A DNA stretch of 64,000 bases from Atherinomorus stipes (taxonomy: Eukaryota > Chordata > Actinopteri > Atheriniformes > Atherinidae), in NCBI GenBank assembly GCA_023101725.1, contig JALJCO010007119.1:744001-808000 (forward strand). The letters are read 5' to 3'. Both the position numbers and the translations under genes were made by a program. Numbering within the stretch: position 1 is the stretch's first letter; every line of letters begins with the position of its first letter. The notes below the pieces were generated by a model. That model was not told the DNA's origin, ran no database searches, and saw nothing but the letters and a program-made list of their open reading frames with translations. This document shows positions 22,922 through 34,682 of the stretch, one piece after another.

Positions 22922-24095
22922 TATCCCCAATTCTAAAAAAGAAATAAAATAAAAATGGGATGTTGTATAAAATGTAAATAGAAAATACAATGGTTTACAA
23001 ATCTCATAAGCCCATATTTTAGTCACAAGAGATGTTGAGACTGAGACATCATACACTTAATGGAAAATATTGGCTCATTCTGATTGCGATGACGTATCTT
23101 TAAAAAAATTGTAATGGGGGACAAAAGGCAGGAAAAGTAATTGGCACAAATGAAAAATGGTTCGAGGCGCATTTGACAGCTAACCAGATTAATTAGCAAA
23201 AGCTCAGCAATATGGCTGAGGAAAAAAAAGGAGCATTTCAGATGCAATGATTGGCAGAAATTCACTTATCTGCAGCGAACAGTCTAAAAATTGTGGAACA
23301 GCTTCCGTTCCAGTTTTTCAATGTTTCTCGATGGAAACTACAGAGATGCTCATGATCTTTGGGCCCTTACTGCATTAAAAATAAACATGGTTTTCTACTG
23401 GAAATCACTGCATGGACTCACTGTGCTCACCAAGCTCTATCATGCTAATAAAAAGACATATGTGGACATAATCCAGAGAATGGGGGGAATGGAAAATGGT
23501 CTGAGGCAAACTGGAAAACTGTTCTGGGGTCAGATGTATCAAAATGTGAGTACCAGGGCTGCTGTGTTTAAACACAGTTCAAAAGTCTGCATCTCTGATG
23601 GTATGGGGGTACATTGGTGCCTATGGTGTGGGTAGCTTATATATTTGTGAAGGCTCCATCAGTGCGATTTACTCTCATCCAGGCAGTGTGTCTTTCAGAG
23701 AAGGCCTTGCCTGTCTCAGCAAGATAATGGAGAAGAGTTCAGGTGCTGAACTGGTCTGCCTGCAGTCCAGACCTTTCACCATTCGGAAAAAAATTTGGAT
23801 CATCATGAAACAAAAAAGTCTGACAAGAAGAATCTTTCATCGGACAACAATAGAACATTTTATTTCCTACTGTTCCAGCAACTGGTCTCCTCACTTCCCA
23901 GATGTTTACAGATAGTTGGTAAAAAGAAGAGGGGATGCTACACGGTACTAAACATCACCCTGCACTGCCAATGAACTATTTTCCATGAAACGGAAAAGTG
24001 TCTGTTTGAACATCTGATGTTCTACTGGGATTGAAATATGTGTTTTTGAGGTCTGAAAATCATTGCATTTTGTTTTCCTTTACATCGGGGTTGTA
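22922..24095 (+). mobile_element. Tc1/mariner-type transposon fossil with terminal inverted repeats
   Basis: The left end (ccccaattct... with gggatgttgtataaaatg) and the right end (gcattttgttttcc...ggggttgt) are degenerate inverted repeats of a widespread fish Tc1/mariner (IS630-type) element. TA dinucleotides flank both ends. Between them lies a broken transposase frame on the + strand. Recognisable pieces include the DD(D/E) core region (gtatggggg...), the block around CLQSRPFTIRKKIWIIMK, and the terminal block LVSSLPRCLQIVGKKRGDA, which match the conserved C-terminal part of this transposase in different frames. Frameshifts and internal loss, including most of the N-terminal DNA-binding part, make it inactive. 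Confidence 0.85.
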
Positions 24096-27000
24096 TAAAA
24101 ACGTGTAATCTAGATCGTCAATCAAATTTAGTGTCAGAAACAAAACAGGTGATCAGCACAGCACCTGTTCATATTAGAAATGAAATTGCAGTGTACATTG
24201 CATAGCAGTGCTGTAAATGTTGACGATGGCTTGAGGCAAGCAAAGAAATTTGACAGAAGTTCAGGATTAATAGTTTTTATGCACCACAGGAGGTGATGCA
24301 TGTAAATGTGCTGTTAACTGTGTGACATCTGGCGAATGGTGGACTGTTGTATAAAGGGAAGGAAAAATATTTCTTTTATCATAGTTAACAGATCTTTTTT
24401 TTTTTTTGTGAGTGCTTCGCTTTAAGGCGGTAAAAATTACCGATAAGAACCCTGGCTAGCCCTAGTATGGAATCTGACTAAACAGGCTTTGACTGACAGA
24501 CACAGTTTGTCCAGGAGAGAAAAAAAAAAGCATATACGATTGCATCTGAATGTAAAAACACAAGTATAAAACTTGCCACTTAATGGCTCCGTAAAAACCT
24601 GAGTGAAATACCATCAGTTGTTGTTGAGTAAATTCCCAGAGGCAGTAAAGGCAACTCCTGCCTCTCAGGAGTGTGTTGCTCCTCCGTGTGTTTACCCTCA
24701 TGTTTGTGGCATGTCATGCTTGAGCACGATTGCTGCATTCTCCCGGGAGCTTCAGGAGGGCTCAGCACAGGTGATTTATTCCTCTTAATCTGTCCTGCAC
24801 AGAAGCAGACGGCCGCCTTCTTTCCACCCAGTGCGCGTCTATCAGCTTGCATGATCATAATAATAATCACCTGCAGTTGTCATCAGTTCACATATCTTTG
24901 AGGGGACAGCCGCTTGATGTCCAGGAGGAGACGTGTTTGTGACCCGAGGACACGTAAAGAGAGCCGACGGTTCTCTCTGATGCAGTCACCCTGATTAGTT
25001 ATTCAATCTCTACCCTTTGACGTATGCTGTGCTAATCTGATTGGAAACACTTAAGTCGAATGCCAAATGTTTTTGCTGATTATTTATGAGAGATGTCTGA
25101 TCTTTCTTTATTTAACACATCATAGTTTAAAAGTGAGTGATTTGCCATTTCATACTAATCATTTTTCTCCTTAGATTTGCAGAATTTTAAAGCTACTTTT
25201 TTTTTTTTATCTGGGGTATAAACAAATCCTCTCCTAAAATAGTTCTTTGAGAATTTGATGCCTTTGAAATGAACTCTTGTTGAAACTCACAAAAAAGCAG
25301 AAGAAAACAAGTTTGTTGTAAATAGCTTGTCAGGGCTGTACTCTCCTCAGTATTGTATCCCCCTCCCCAACACACACAGTGTCAAATACAATTCAATTCC
25401 TGGATCTGCCTCAGCTTGGGCTAACACGGTCAAGCAAATGCTTATTTTCTGAATGGCCTGGGGGAGTTACACTTTTCAGCTTATCAGCATTTATTAACCT
25501 CAGCACTGAGGTTCGCTCTTTGATTTAGATTCTTTGGAAAACACTGAAATTGGATTTTTTTTTTTTTTTCTTCTTCTGACTCGATCCTGCTGTGACATAT
25601 GCTCAGCAACTTGTTACACAGTGGAGAAAAAAACTAAATGCTTGTTACTTGGAATATTTTATTTTAACAACCAGTTTTCTTTTGTTGCTTGAGTTTTAGT
25701 ATCTCATCTGCCGACAGGCTTTAAGGAAAAACCGATGACTCTAATGATCATTTTGCAGCTAAGAACCAAGAATTTCCATCAGGTGTTGGTAGCGACCCAA
25801 AACCGAGCTGAAAGAGAGGAATTACTTGATTTTCTCTTGATGCACAAATCCTAGCAACAGACCAGATATTGTGCTGTGTTTGGAGCTTGCTCGCTGCTCT
25901 TACAGGACCAGAAATTGTAGTAAATGCAGGTTGTTGAGACTGTGTGCAATTAATGATTTAACTCTTTTCAAAGAAAGAAAACTGTACACTAAGTGGAAGC
26001 CTGTGGTTAAAGTGGAATTGTAGTGATTGAATTTTCTACCCAAGAAAGCTGGTAGAGTTTGGGAGTCACACAACACAAGAAAATATTGTGAATTTTAAGT
26101 TCATTGTTAGGATTTCCTGCTTTAAAAGATGGTAATTCTGACTTTGCATTTCATGCAGAACTTAAACCCCTTTCTGCTTCATAAAAGTCCCATGTTGGCG
26201 CCATTTCAACTTGGTTTTTATGTCAAGATCCACAAAGACAGGCAGTGTGTAATCATGGCACTGTGTTGAGGTTAAAGTTAAGTCATGGGACAGGAGCTCC
26301 ACACAAAACCTTCAGCACACACCCCGATGTTAAGTCCATTGATTCTTCTGTCTGGTCATCCAGTGGATAAAAGGGCAAAGGAGGATAGTTGGTTCATGGA
26401 GAGCTTGTCTCACAACAATAGCCATCACATTCCCCAGAGCAGTTGAGCCCAAGGGAGAGTGACAGAGGGAGAGCAGCCTGAGTCAGAAGGTCAACGACCA
26501 TCCAGCTCCACCGCACCCCACATGCAACACGCTGATTGGAAGATTAATGTTATTACATAACAAGCATCCAGCAAGCTATCCTATTTAATGTAACAGCTTT
26601 ATATTGAGTATTTATATGACATTCAGTACATGCAAATTGATTCCTGAAAAATGGAAAAAGTGAACATTGAGGTTGTGGTGGTTGCATAGCATCCGGCTGC
26701 AGCTGGCCAACCAATACAACAGAGTTGCAAATATGTGGGTTTAGCTCAGTCCTAATCATGCTCCTCCTTCATTTTACATTCCTTAAGCTACCTCATCTGA
26801 CCTTCTGACTGCAGGCAAACATAATCTACTTTTACTGGCAAAATAGAGGGATAAATTGTGTATTGGTTACAGTAGAATAGGGCTTTTATTGGCGACTTAC
26901 AGTACATACTTTTAGAATTTAAATGGCCCTTTTTCTTCATAGCTCAGAAACATGACTACACAGCCATGCTAATGCTACTTGAAAATAAAAAAGCTGATGT

Positions 27001-29944
27001 TTATCTCTGTGGTTTCTTATTCAGTTGGACCAAACAAAGCAACTGCAGCATTAATAGAGAGCATCTTTATGAGAATGATTGGCACAGTTGATTTTAAAAC
27101 AGGTAGTTGTTGGTTAAAAGCCTGAACAGAAGCTCTGATAATCAGTCAAAATACAGATTACACCTGTTGAAATCTGTACAGGAAGTACATATTAGATGTG
27201 CTTTATACAACTCACTTTGTCATTTCATGTGGCAAGTATTTGGCGACACAAGCAAGTAATCAGTTATTAAATGTAACAGAAGCCTTTTAAGTTTCTTCAT
27301 GTTATTTTTCACTTTTGAGAATTTTTATCCAACCATGTCTCACTTGCTTAAACATATAAGCCAATACAGTCAGAATGAATTCACCGAGCTTATCCAAGAT
27401 ACTCTTTACGGACAAACGGTCTCTAAACTGAGCCAGCTAGGCTCCTGTCATTTATAGTGTCAAGGAAAGCAAAGTGTAAAGCTTTTCAAACTGCCCTTTG
27501 CATGAAGTGTATGTTTCCTATTTCATTTTGCTTGGCAAGAAATTGTAGGCTCCCGCCCTCCCCTGCCTGGGCTCTGGATTATTAGCTTAAGCTCTCTAAA
27601 AATATCTTTTTGACTGTTTAAGCCTCTGACAGCAGCAACATCTCACACATTCTGATCGCTTTATATTAACTGTGTCTGCAGAGGGCTCATGCACTCAGCC
27701 CGCCTTGTTATCTTTTACCTTGTTTGCCCAAAGACGAGAAAGGCACAGAACTCGCAGGCCCCCAAATCTGCAATAGTCCTCTCTCTTTTGGAATCCGACT
27801 CAGCAGCAGATCATCAGAGGCGAGCATGCAATCACAGCAATCTCAGAACAAACGAGATGCTGTTTTGAGCGCGAGAGGATTTTGCCCAGATGTCATTTGA
27901 AGCGCTTGTTATTGTTGCAACAGCTGTAGAAGCACATGGGACGTCATTTGAAAAGCGTCTACCACAACATACCAAAACAGCACATGTCAGAAGGAGAAAC
28001 ATACCCAGCCTGAAATATAAGATTTCTGAATATTAATGCTGTAAGCTCCTTAAGGAATCGTGACTTTAATTGCCTGCCTGTTCTGTGTTATTGGCTTGCA
28101 TGTGTAGTCTCAGTAATTGCAGATTTACCATCATACAATATTTATCATACCAATATATTGGGTTTAGCTAAGCTTATATTACAAATATTTGTGATGTAAG
28201 CATTCATAGTAACTCATAGAAATTAATAAATTCCTAAAAGGGATTACAGTGTACTCATGTGGCTCATAGACATAGCTTCAATTATATTTTCTTCCTTACA
28301 CCCACACTCCCTCAAAAGGTTTTTTTCACATATAATATAGCTGCTAACTAGAGGGAGATGGAGGGTGAGGTGGAGCCAAATGCCGCTCAGCAGCATTGTA
28401 GTTATTCTAGCCTTCATTTATGTATCGCTTTTAAATCCTTTGATATGAAATATCACTGTTTTGACAAGACATTTTCTAAGCTCCCCTTGTCTCTGCGAGA
28501 TGCCTCTTGCTTGTCAGTGATTGAATGTTCCTGAGGAGAAAAGTCAATATGTGGTCATAAATAAAGGAAAACAAATGTGAGACCCGAGCCCTCAATAGAT
28601 TGAAAAGGCAAAGGGAGGTGAAAGGAGAGGACTTCTCTACCTGTAATGATTATAAAACGGCTTCTTGACTACAGCAGCTAATTGTCTAGACTTTGTGTGC
28701 ATGTGCAAGCGGGGTGATGAATTGACATATTGCTGGTGCTGTGAAGTTGATCCGAGGCAGAGAGCCATGAGGCTTCCCTCCAGGGACCAGTAACCTTATT
28801 GTTCCATGTCATCTCCTCCCCTTCTGTTTGAGGACCAGGTTGTCAACCTCTCCCCAAGGTCACACAAACACCGGCCCCCCTTCTGCAGATAATTGGATTA
28901 TTTAGAATCATAGCTTCAACTTACAGCCCCGTTTGGGGTCAGAAGTGAATTTAGTGCGTAAGGTTGTCCATCGTGATTTGTTGCATCTTTGTGAACTGAC
29001 AAGCAACATCTTCTTTCATCAGTTAATGGATCATAGTCTGACCTGTTTGGCACAAATCACATACTGGCTCTCAAAACTGACAACAATAACATTAAAGATT
29101 TTTTCTTTTGTTTTCAAGTCATTTCCCTTTTCTACTCAAAGTGTGCATTAGTTTGCATCAGTTTCGGTGAAATATGTCAAATCAGAATTTGTGATAAACC
29201 TTGAAACGGGTCTGTTGTTGCTTTATGTATTCTCTGAATGTACTCAAACACATGATGTATACTTTTGTTTTTTGTTTATGAATATTTTAATGCCATTCTA
29301 GGTGTTGGTTTCCCTCCATTTCTGTTCATGCATATTTTCACAGCATCACAATTTCCAGACTAGGAAAGAGGACCCAGAGTCCTAAATTATGTATTTCTTA
29401 AATTTTTGAGAAGCTATCTGTATAGTTTGCCACTCTTTTATGTATTTTTAGTCACCAGTTGCCTTTTGTTATTTTATGAACTGAATGGTAATTTATTTAC
29501 AGTGCCAAATCCCTGAAATATTTTGACATTTTTGCCTCTTTTTCCTTCTTTTTTACTTATTTATTTTAAACATAATCATATCCTGTTGAGTCAAACGATG
29601 GTCCTTTGGTTAAAAACTGCTGGATTACACAACTCAACCACATTCCAGTAATCTATTTATAGGTGTTATAAGGGTTTATAAGGTGTTTTATATGTGTTGT
29701 ATGTAAACTAATTTGGGGCAGAAACAATAAAAACGTTTACCCAAATGCCAACAAATGTACTGCGTGAATTTGGATTAATCCCCTCAGGGAGGGTACAAGA
29801 GTTTGCCACATCATACCATATGGTAACCAGAGGTAACCTGACCTGCCAGATGGTTAGTTGCATGAAACCATCTGGGAGGTCCTCTGTAGAAATCAATTGA
29901 AAAAAGGGGAGGCACTTAAAAGGAATATTTAGCAGGTAAACTCC

Positions 29945-30063
29945 ATTTAGTTCTGTTTATATGTATAGTGCCAGTTCACAGCAGTAATCAGTTTGAGGCT
30001 CTTTGCCTAAAAAGAGCAAAATTTCAATACAAGTACAATTAAACAGTCCAGTTCATTGTACCT
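29945..30063. repeat. Fish dispersed repeat (tttatat-agtgcc-a-ttcacagcag type), copy 1
   Basis: The block ttctgtttatatgtatagtgcc, ttcacagcagtaatcag and, further on, aaacagtccagttcattg matches a repeat often seen in teleost genomes. A second diverged copy starts at 43955 in this window (tgtagcaccgattcacaatg... cagttcagtg). Class not certain; no coding potential. Confidence 0.5.
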
Positions 30064-30667
30064 TAAGTCGTATAATGCCTATTCACAATAAAAAAAAAAA
30101 AAAAACTGCAAATGGAAACAACAGGTTATTGGATGAAGCACCTGTGTATTGATGTTAAAGTGCTACAAATGAAGCTTATCAATTCTTAAAGGAATCGTCA
30201 TTGTTTATACTTAATTCCTGCTTTTAGTTGCAAGAACATAAGCTATTTGGGCCAAAACCAGCTGCAATATAAAACTAGAGTCGCACTAAGAAAGTTATTA
30301 TCCACCAAGGCCACATGCCCTTTTTGGAATTTTTTGTTTTTTATTTTTAAAGATAATTTGGATTTGCACAATTCAAATGGCTGCTGCTTTTACCCATCCT
30401 GCACCTATACTGCCTATACTGCAAATTTCACGAAGTTTTGAGGGCAAGTTTGCACATTTTCACCCACATAAAGAGACAGAAAATTGTTTAAAAAAAAAAA
30501 TATATATAACAATATAAAAAGCATCCTTAGCTATGTGAAAGCTCTTGCCTATTTAGGGAAAAAAGAGTTGATCCATGGAACAGAAACACATTATGTTAAA
30601 AAAGGTTTGGACGGCAAACTTTTTTTAAGAGCTTTGTATTTGACTTATTAGCCAGGGCAGTTGGTTT

Positions 30668-30880
30668 ATATGTGGGGCTCCCAAGTCCAGTCCTCGAACT
30701 ACTATCCTGCAACTTTTAGATCCTTTCTCCAACACACCTGAATTACCTCATGTGCATGTCATTAAGCTCTGCTGAGACCTGGTAACGAGCCGTTCATTTG
30801 ATTCAGGTGTGTTGGAGAAGGGATGCATCTAAAAGTTGCAGGATAGCTCAAGAACTGGACTTGGGCACCTCTGGTTTAAA
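30668..30880. mobile_element. hAT-like non-autonomous palindromic element (copy B)
   Basis: About 210 bp and nearly a full palindrome. The left arm has cccaagtccagtcctcgaac and tatcctgcaacttttagat. The right arm has atctaaaagttgcaggata, then agaactggacttgggc. The inner arms ctccaacacacctgaat and attcaggtgtgttggag also pair. This would fold into one long hairpin as single strand. It is a short fish hAT-type MITE with no coding capacity. Confidence 0.75.
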
Positions 30881-30997
30881 TCTTCCTAGTTTTTTAAAGT
30901 TTTTATTTTCCATTGTAACCAACACCCCCACACACAGTTAATTACTTCAAAGCATAACTGAGTACATAATTCCACCCTCAGCCTAGTTTATTTGCTC

Positions 30998-31186
30998 TAA
31001 ACCAGGGATGACCACCTCCTGTAGGTTTTAGATATTTCTTTCCTTCAACAGCTGATATAGATTAATGGATCACTAGATTAATCTGTGCAGAGCTTAACAA
31101 AGTGTTAGGAGATCAAGTGCATTGCTGTAGGAAAACATCTGAAAGGACAGTGGCCCTCGAGGACCAGAATTGGACAGTCCTAAACC
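30998..31186. mobile_element. hAT-like non-autonomous element (copy C)
   Basis: The left end is ccagggatgaccacctcctg and the right end contains tggccctcgaggaccagaat and acagtcc. These are the typical ends of the same family as copy B, about 120 bp away. The interior differs (gattaatggatcactagatt). The sequences ctctaaac and tcctaaac at the two ends may be a decayed 8-bp target duplication. Confidence 0.65.
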
Positions 31187-31749
31187 AATCGACAATTTCC
31201 GTTTTTGCTTAATTTCAAAAGTTCATTTCAGTCTTATTTGACCGTAACATGAAGACGTTGCCATTGGTCGTTCAAATATATCGTGATCTAAAGATACAGC
31301 ACATATCACATAAAATAGTCTGATGTGAAGTTTGCATGGTTATTAGTGATGAGACACAACTTGAATAAACAAAGATCTGCACCCGTCAAGAGACTAAAGC
31401 GACCGTTGGTGCAATAGAGTTCCTGCAGCATCGGGGATTCCCACATACCAGCACATTTTCATGGTTTCAGTGGTTCTTGTGAGCCTGGAGGCTGTTGTAG
31501 TGTTATCTCATGCTGCCGTGGTAAGATGAGACGATGTCTGGTAATAGTTTAAATGGGTGGGCTGCTTGCCTATTAAATCGGGAGTTGGAGGACCAGCGCT
31601 AACTCAGGTTACTTATTCTCAAGTGACATGTGAGAAGCGGAGGAGAAGCAGGATGTGTCTTTTTTTCATGTCTGTGGTGTGACATTGTGCTGTGTAAGTG
31701 ACTCTGTAATTAACTGCTCATTTGTGTGTGTCTGTTTTATCTTTTCCAG

Positions 31750-31785
31750 GAGGCGGCCACGTTTGCCAAAGAGCTGGGCTTTGAG
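31750..31785 (+). CDS. adk: adk 36-nt coding microexon
   Basis: The acceptor is ttttccag and the donor gtgagt. The exon encodes only 12 residues, EAATFAKELGFE, in phase 0 on both sides. Vertebrate ADK has the same stretch directly after GNET, apart from a few conservative changes. The first codon supplies the Glu of the NXXE motif of ribokinase-type enzymes, which takes part in Mg2+/phosphate handling. Because 36 is divisible by three, skipping would leave the frame open but remove this Glu and one helix turn. The exon is too short to be found by open-frame length. I identified it by its protein match and by consensus splice sites on both sides. Confidence 0.95.
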
Positions 31786-32640
31786 GTGAGTTGACCAGCA
31801 ATTGCACAGTAAAAAGATCCTAAAGGTTTATTTTTGCTGATAATGAAGTTCTTTTTGGACAGTGATTGATGTGCTATTATACTCTCCAGGCCTTGCAGCA
31901 GTTGCTATGGAAACCTGGCAGTCGTCATGGTTTCTTTGTTCAGCCAGCTCTCTGTTATGACGCACTCTGCTAGGTCTGCACCCAACATCGCCTACAGATG
32001 TTATTTATTGAATTTTGAAAAGCCTCTTGGGAAGCTGAGAAGTTGGGCATGGTTTCAAGCCTTTCTCTGCAGGCTTGGGGCTCATCAGGTTGCCTGGTTA
32101 AAAATCCTCCTCATTATCTTCATTGCACTGAGGGATGTTACTGTATGTTCTCTCCACACTGCTATAGCATTACTTCACACTGAAACTCGCTGTAGTGTTT
32201 TAATAACCAAATTAAAGCCACCTGTGGTTTTAGATTATGGAAATGAAGATTGCAGTGCTTGTTACCCCCTTTAGAATATGTGTTTTAAAGTGCAGGGGGG
32301 CTGTCTCTTAAGTGTAAAATGAATATTCCCTCAGTCTATTTCTTGCATGTATTTTTGCATATTCCCTGCTTCTCTATTTGAATGCAAAATCAAAAACACA
32401 AATAGCCAGCGTGTGTGTGTTTCTCTCTCTTTTTTCCCCCTTTTTCCAACATGGGCTCAGGTATTTTAAGTACCATCTCTCTTTCAGAGGTACGGCTGCC
32501 TTGAATATGGCTCTGCTCTGTGTGAATAATTGTCATCCAGAATCACTAACGGTGTGATCAACGTGACTGGAATAGAAATGCAATCCTGATGGCAGTGACA
32601 GGTTTAAGAGAGGAGAAGGGATGAAGAGGGGGTAGAGGGT

Positions 32641-32666
32641 GGGTGGTGGTGGTGGTGGTGGGGGGG
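32641..32666. repeat. (GTG)n/G-rich tract
   Basis: A short G-rich trinucleotide repeat ending in a run of G, in the 5.2-kb adk intron. The G-rich strand is the + (transcribed sense) strand. Confidence 0.9.
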
Positions 32667-34016
32667 CTCGTGGAGAAAAAAACCACAAAGGGCAAAGTGA
32701 AGACTCTGCTAGTAGTTACAATTCTTTGACATTTTCTGTGTCAACCTGATTTGGCAGAACAGTCTGTGAAATTGCTTTGGATGAATATGATTTCTCAGAT
32801 AACACCAGTGGTGTGTACTGTACTCGCTGCATTTATGGGTGGTTGTGGTTCAAAGATGTTTTCTCCACAGTTGTTTTGGTTTTTTTTTTTTCTTACTCTA
32901 GTCACTTTTTTTTTATAACAATTTTACTTTCTTTGTAAAGCTGGCCTTCATACTTCATCTTAACATGGCAAGTTTTAAGATACCTGTAAAGAAACTTCTA
33001 TAAACCTTATGTGTGAAATAGTATTACAAAATTATTATACAGAAACTACACGTTATATATAATAGAAGTACAGACATAATTCAACTCTTTATTAAACACA
33101 ACTAATGTGTGAAATGTACATGTATGAACAAATTCATGAGCTTCATTTCTTAGTCTTCGCTTATTACTTCTTGTACTACTTTAGTGCCACCCGAACTTAA
33201 CTTCTAACTCCTTAAATTTAAAAAATTCATGGTTCTATTAAATTTTGTATAGTTCAGTGTTATGGTTTCATCTTATGGTTTCAGCCAACTTTAAATACCT
33301 AAAAAGGCCATTTTAATAAATGTTATAATATTTATATTTTAACATTTTAACTATCCTTTTAACATTTCAAATTAAATCAAGCTTTTTTTTATAAACCACT
33401 TTTCATACCATTAAAAGGCAACACAAATTTTAATATTATAACATTACAATATGTTCTTCTGTCTTCTTTTATACAGTGTGTTGTGTCCTTTGTGGGAATT
33501 TATGGAGATGAGTTTACAGTATGTTTGTTGGTTTTACTACCTTTGGTATAAGTTTTTTTTTTTTTTTTTGTCAACATTCATCTTTACAAGTTACTTTTCA
33601 CCATCTTTAACTAAATGTTGCCTTAAAATTTGTGCTGTGTGCTGCAAGAGCTTAAAACAAAAGAGTCCTGTGTGTATGTTTTGAGGCATTTGTGTTGTTT
33701 ACTGATGAAATATGCCAAACTGACCACAACCTTGTAGAGCAAATTGTCTACATATCTGTCCCTCCAAGCAAAATAATAGTACAACATTTCTAAGCAGTGT
33801 CTTTAAATGGCTCGTCTTGATCAATAAATTCACCTACCCCTGACTAGATGCAGGTTTATTGGAAAGAAACAAACCTCCATAATCAGTCATAATCTTGGGT
33901 GTTGTTTTTCTATTGGCTTATAGTTATTTTTAATTATAGTTTTTTTTTTGTTTTGTTTTTTTACACTTTGCCTTCAATCCAAGTCTAATCGTTATACTAG
34001 AATGAAGTATTTTTAC

Positions 34017-34053
34017 CATCCATCCATCCATCCATCCATCTATCCATCCATCT
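34017..34053. repeat. (ATCC)n tetranucleotide tail
   Basis: The near-perfect ccat repeat forms the 3' tail of the antisense LINE fragment and probably arose during its insertion. Confidence 0.95.
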
Positions 34054-34682
34054 TTTACATCTTTCCCGAGGTCAGAGCAGCAGCTTAAGCATCTCTGGTT
34101 ATCATGAAGTGTCCCATGGCCAACTGAGGGACAAAGTTCCTCCAGCATGCTAGGGTCTTCTCTGGGACTTCCTCCTGGTGAATCATGCCTAGAACACCTC
34201 ACCAGTAAGGCATCCAGGAGTCATCCTAAGCAGATTCCCAAGCCACCCCCATCTGGTCCCTCTGGATGCAGAGGAGCAGCAGTTCTAGTCTGAGCCCCCC
34301 TCCAAGATGACATAGCTCCTCATTCCATCTCTAAGGGGAGACACCCAGAGGAGGAAACTTATTTTATCCATGATCCTGTTCTTTCAGTCACCACTCATAG
34401 TTCACCACTAAAGGTAAGGATAAGAACAGAAGCGGCAAATTGAGCTTCATCTTTTGGTTTAGCCGCTTCTTCATCATGTCAGACCAGAGTCCGCATCACT
34501 GGGGATGCTGCACCAAAACACATGTCCATCTCTTCCTCCATTCTTCCCACACTCATGAACTGGATCCTGGGATATAACTCCTCCACCTGGGGCAGGAACG
34601 TCCCTCCCAACCCAGAAAAAAGACCCCACCCTTTTCCAGCTGAGGACCATGATCTCAGATTTGGAGGTGCTGTTCCTCATCA
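34017..34682 (-). mobile_element. 5'-truncated non-LTR retrotransposon (LINE) 3' end, antisense
   Basis: Read on the - strand, the sequence carries the C-terminal part of a fish LINE reverse-transcriptase protein. SKSEIMVLSWKRV near 34640-34680 matches the family block SKSETMVLSRKRV, and further fragments correspond to the C-terminal region rich in RWLGH/GRPRTRW-type motifs. The 3' end lies at the low-coordinate side and runs into a TGGA tetranucleotide tail (ATCC on the + strand, 34017-34053), typical of CR1/L2-like elements. Frames are broken, so this is a dead fragment inserted antisense to adk. The exact clade is uncertain. Confidence 0.75.

Noticed and set aside
31927..32274. 115-codon ATG frame just after the adk microexon
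   Set aside because: It starts inside the intron well after a good donor and shows no similarity to ADK or other proteins.
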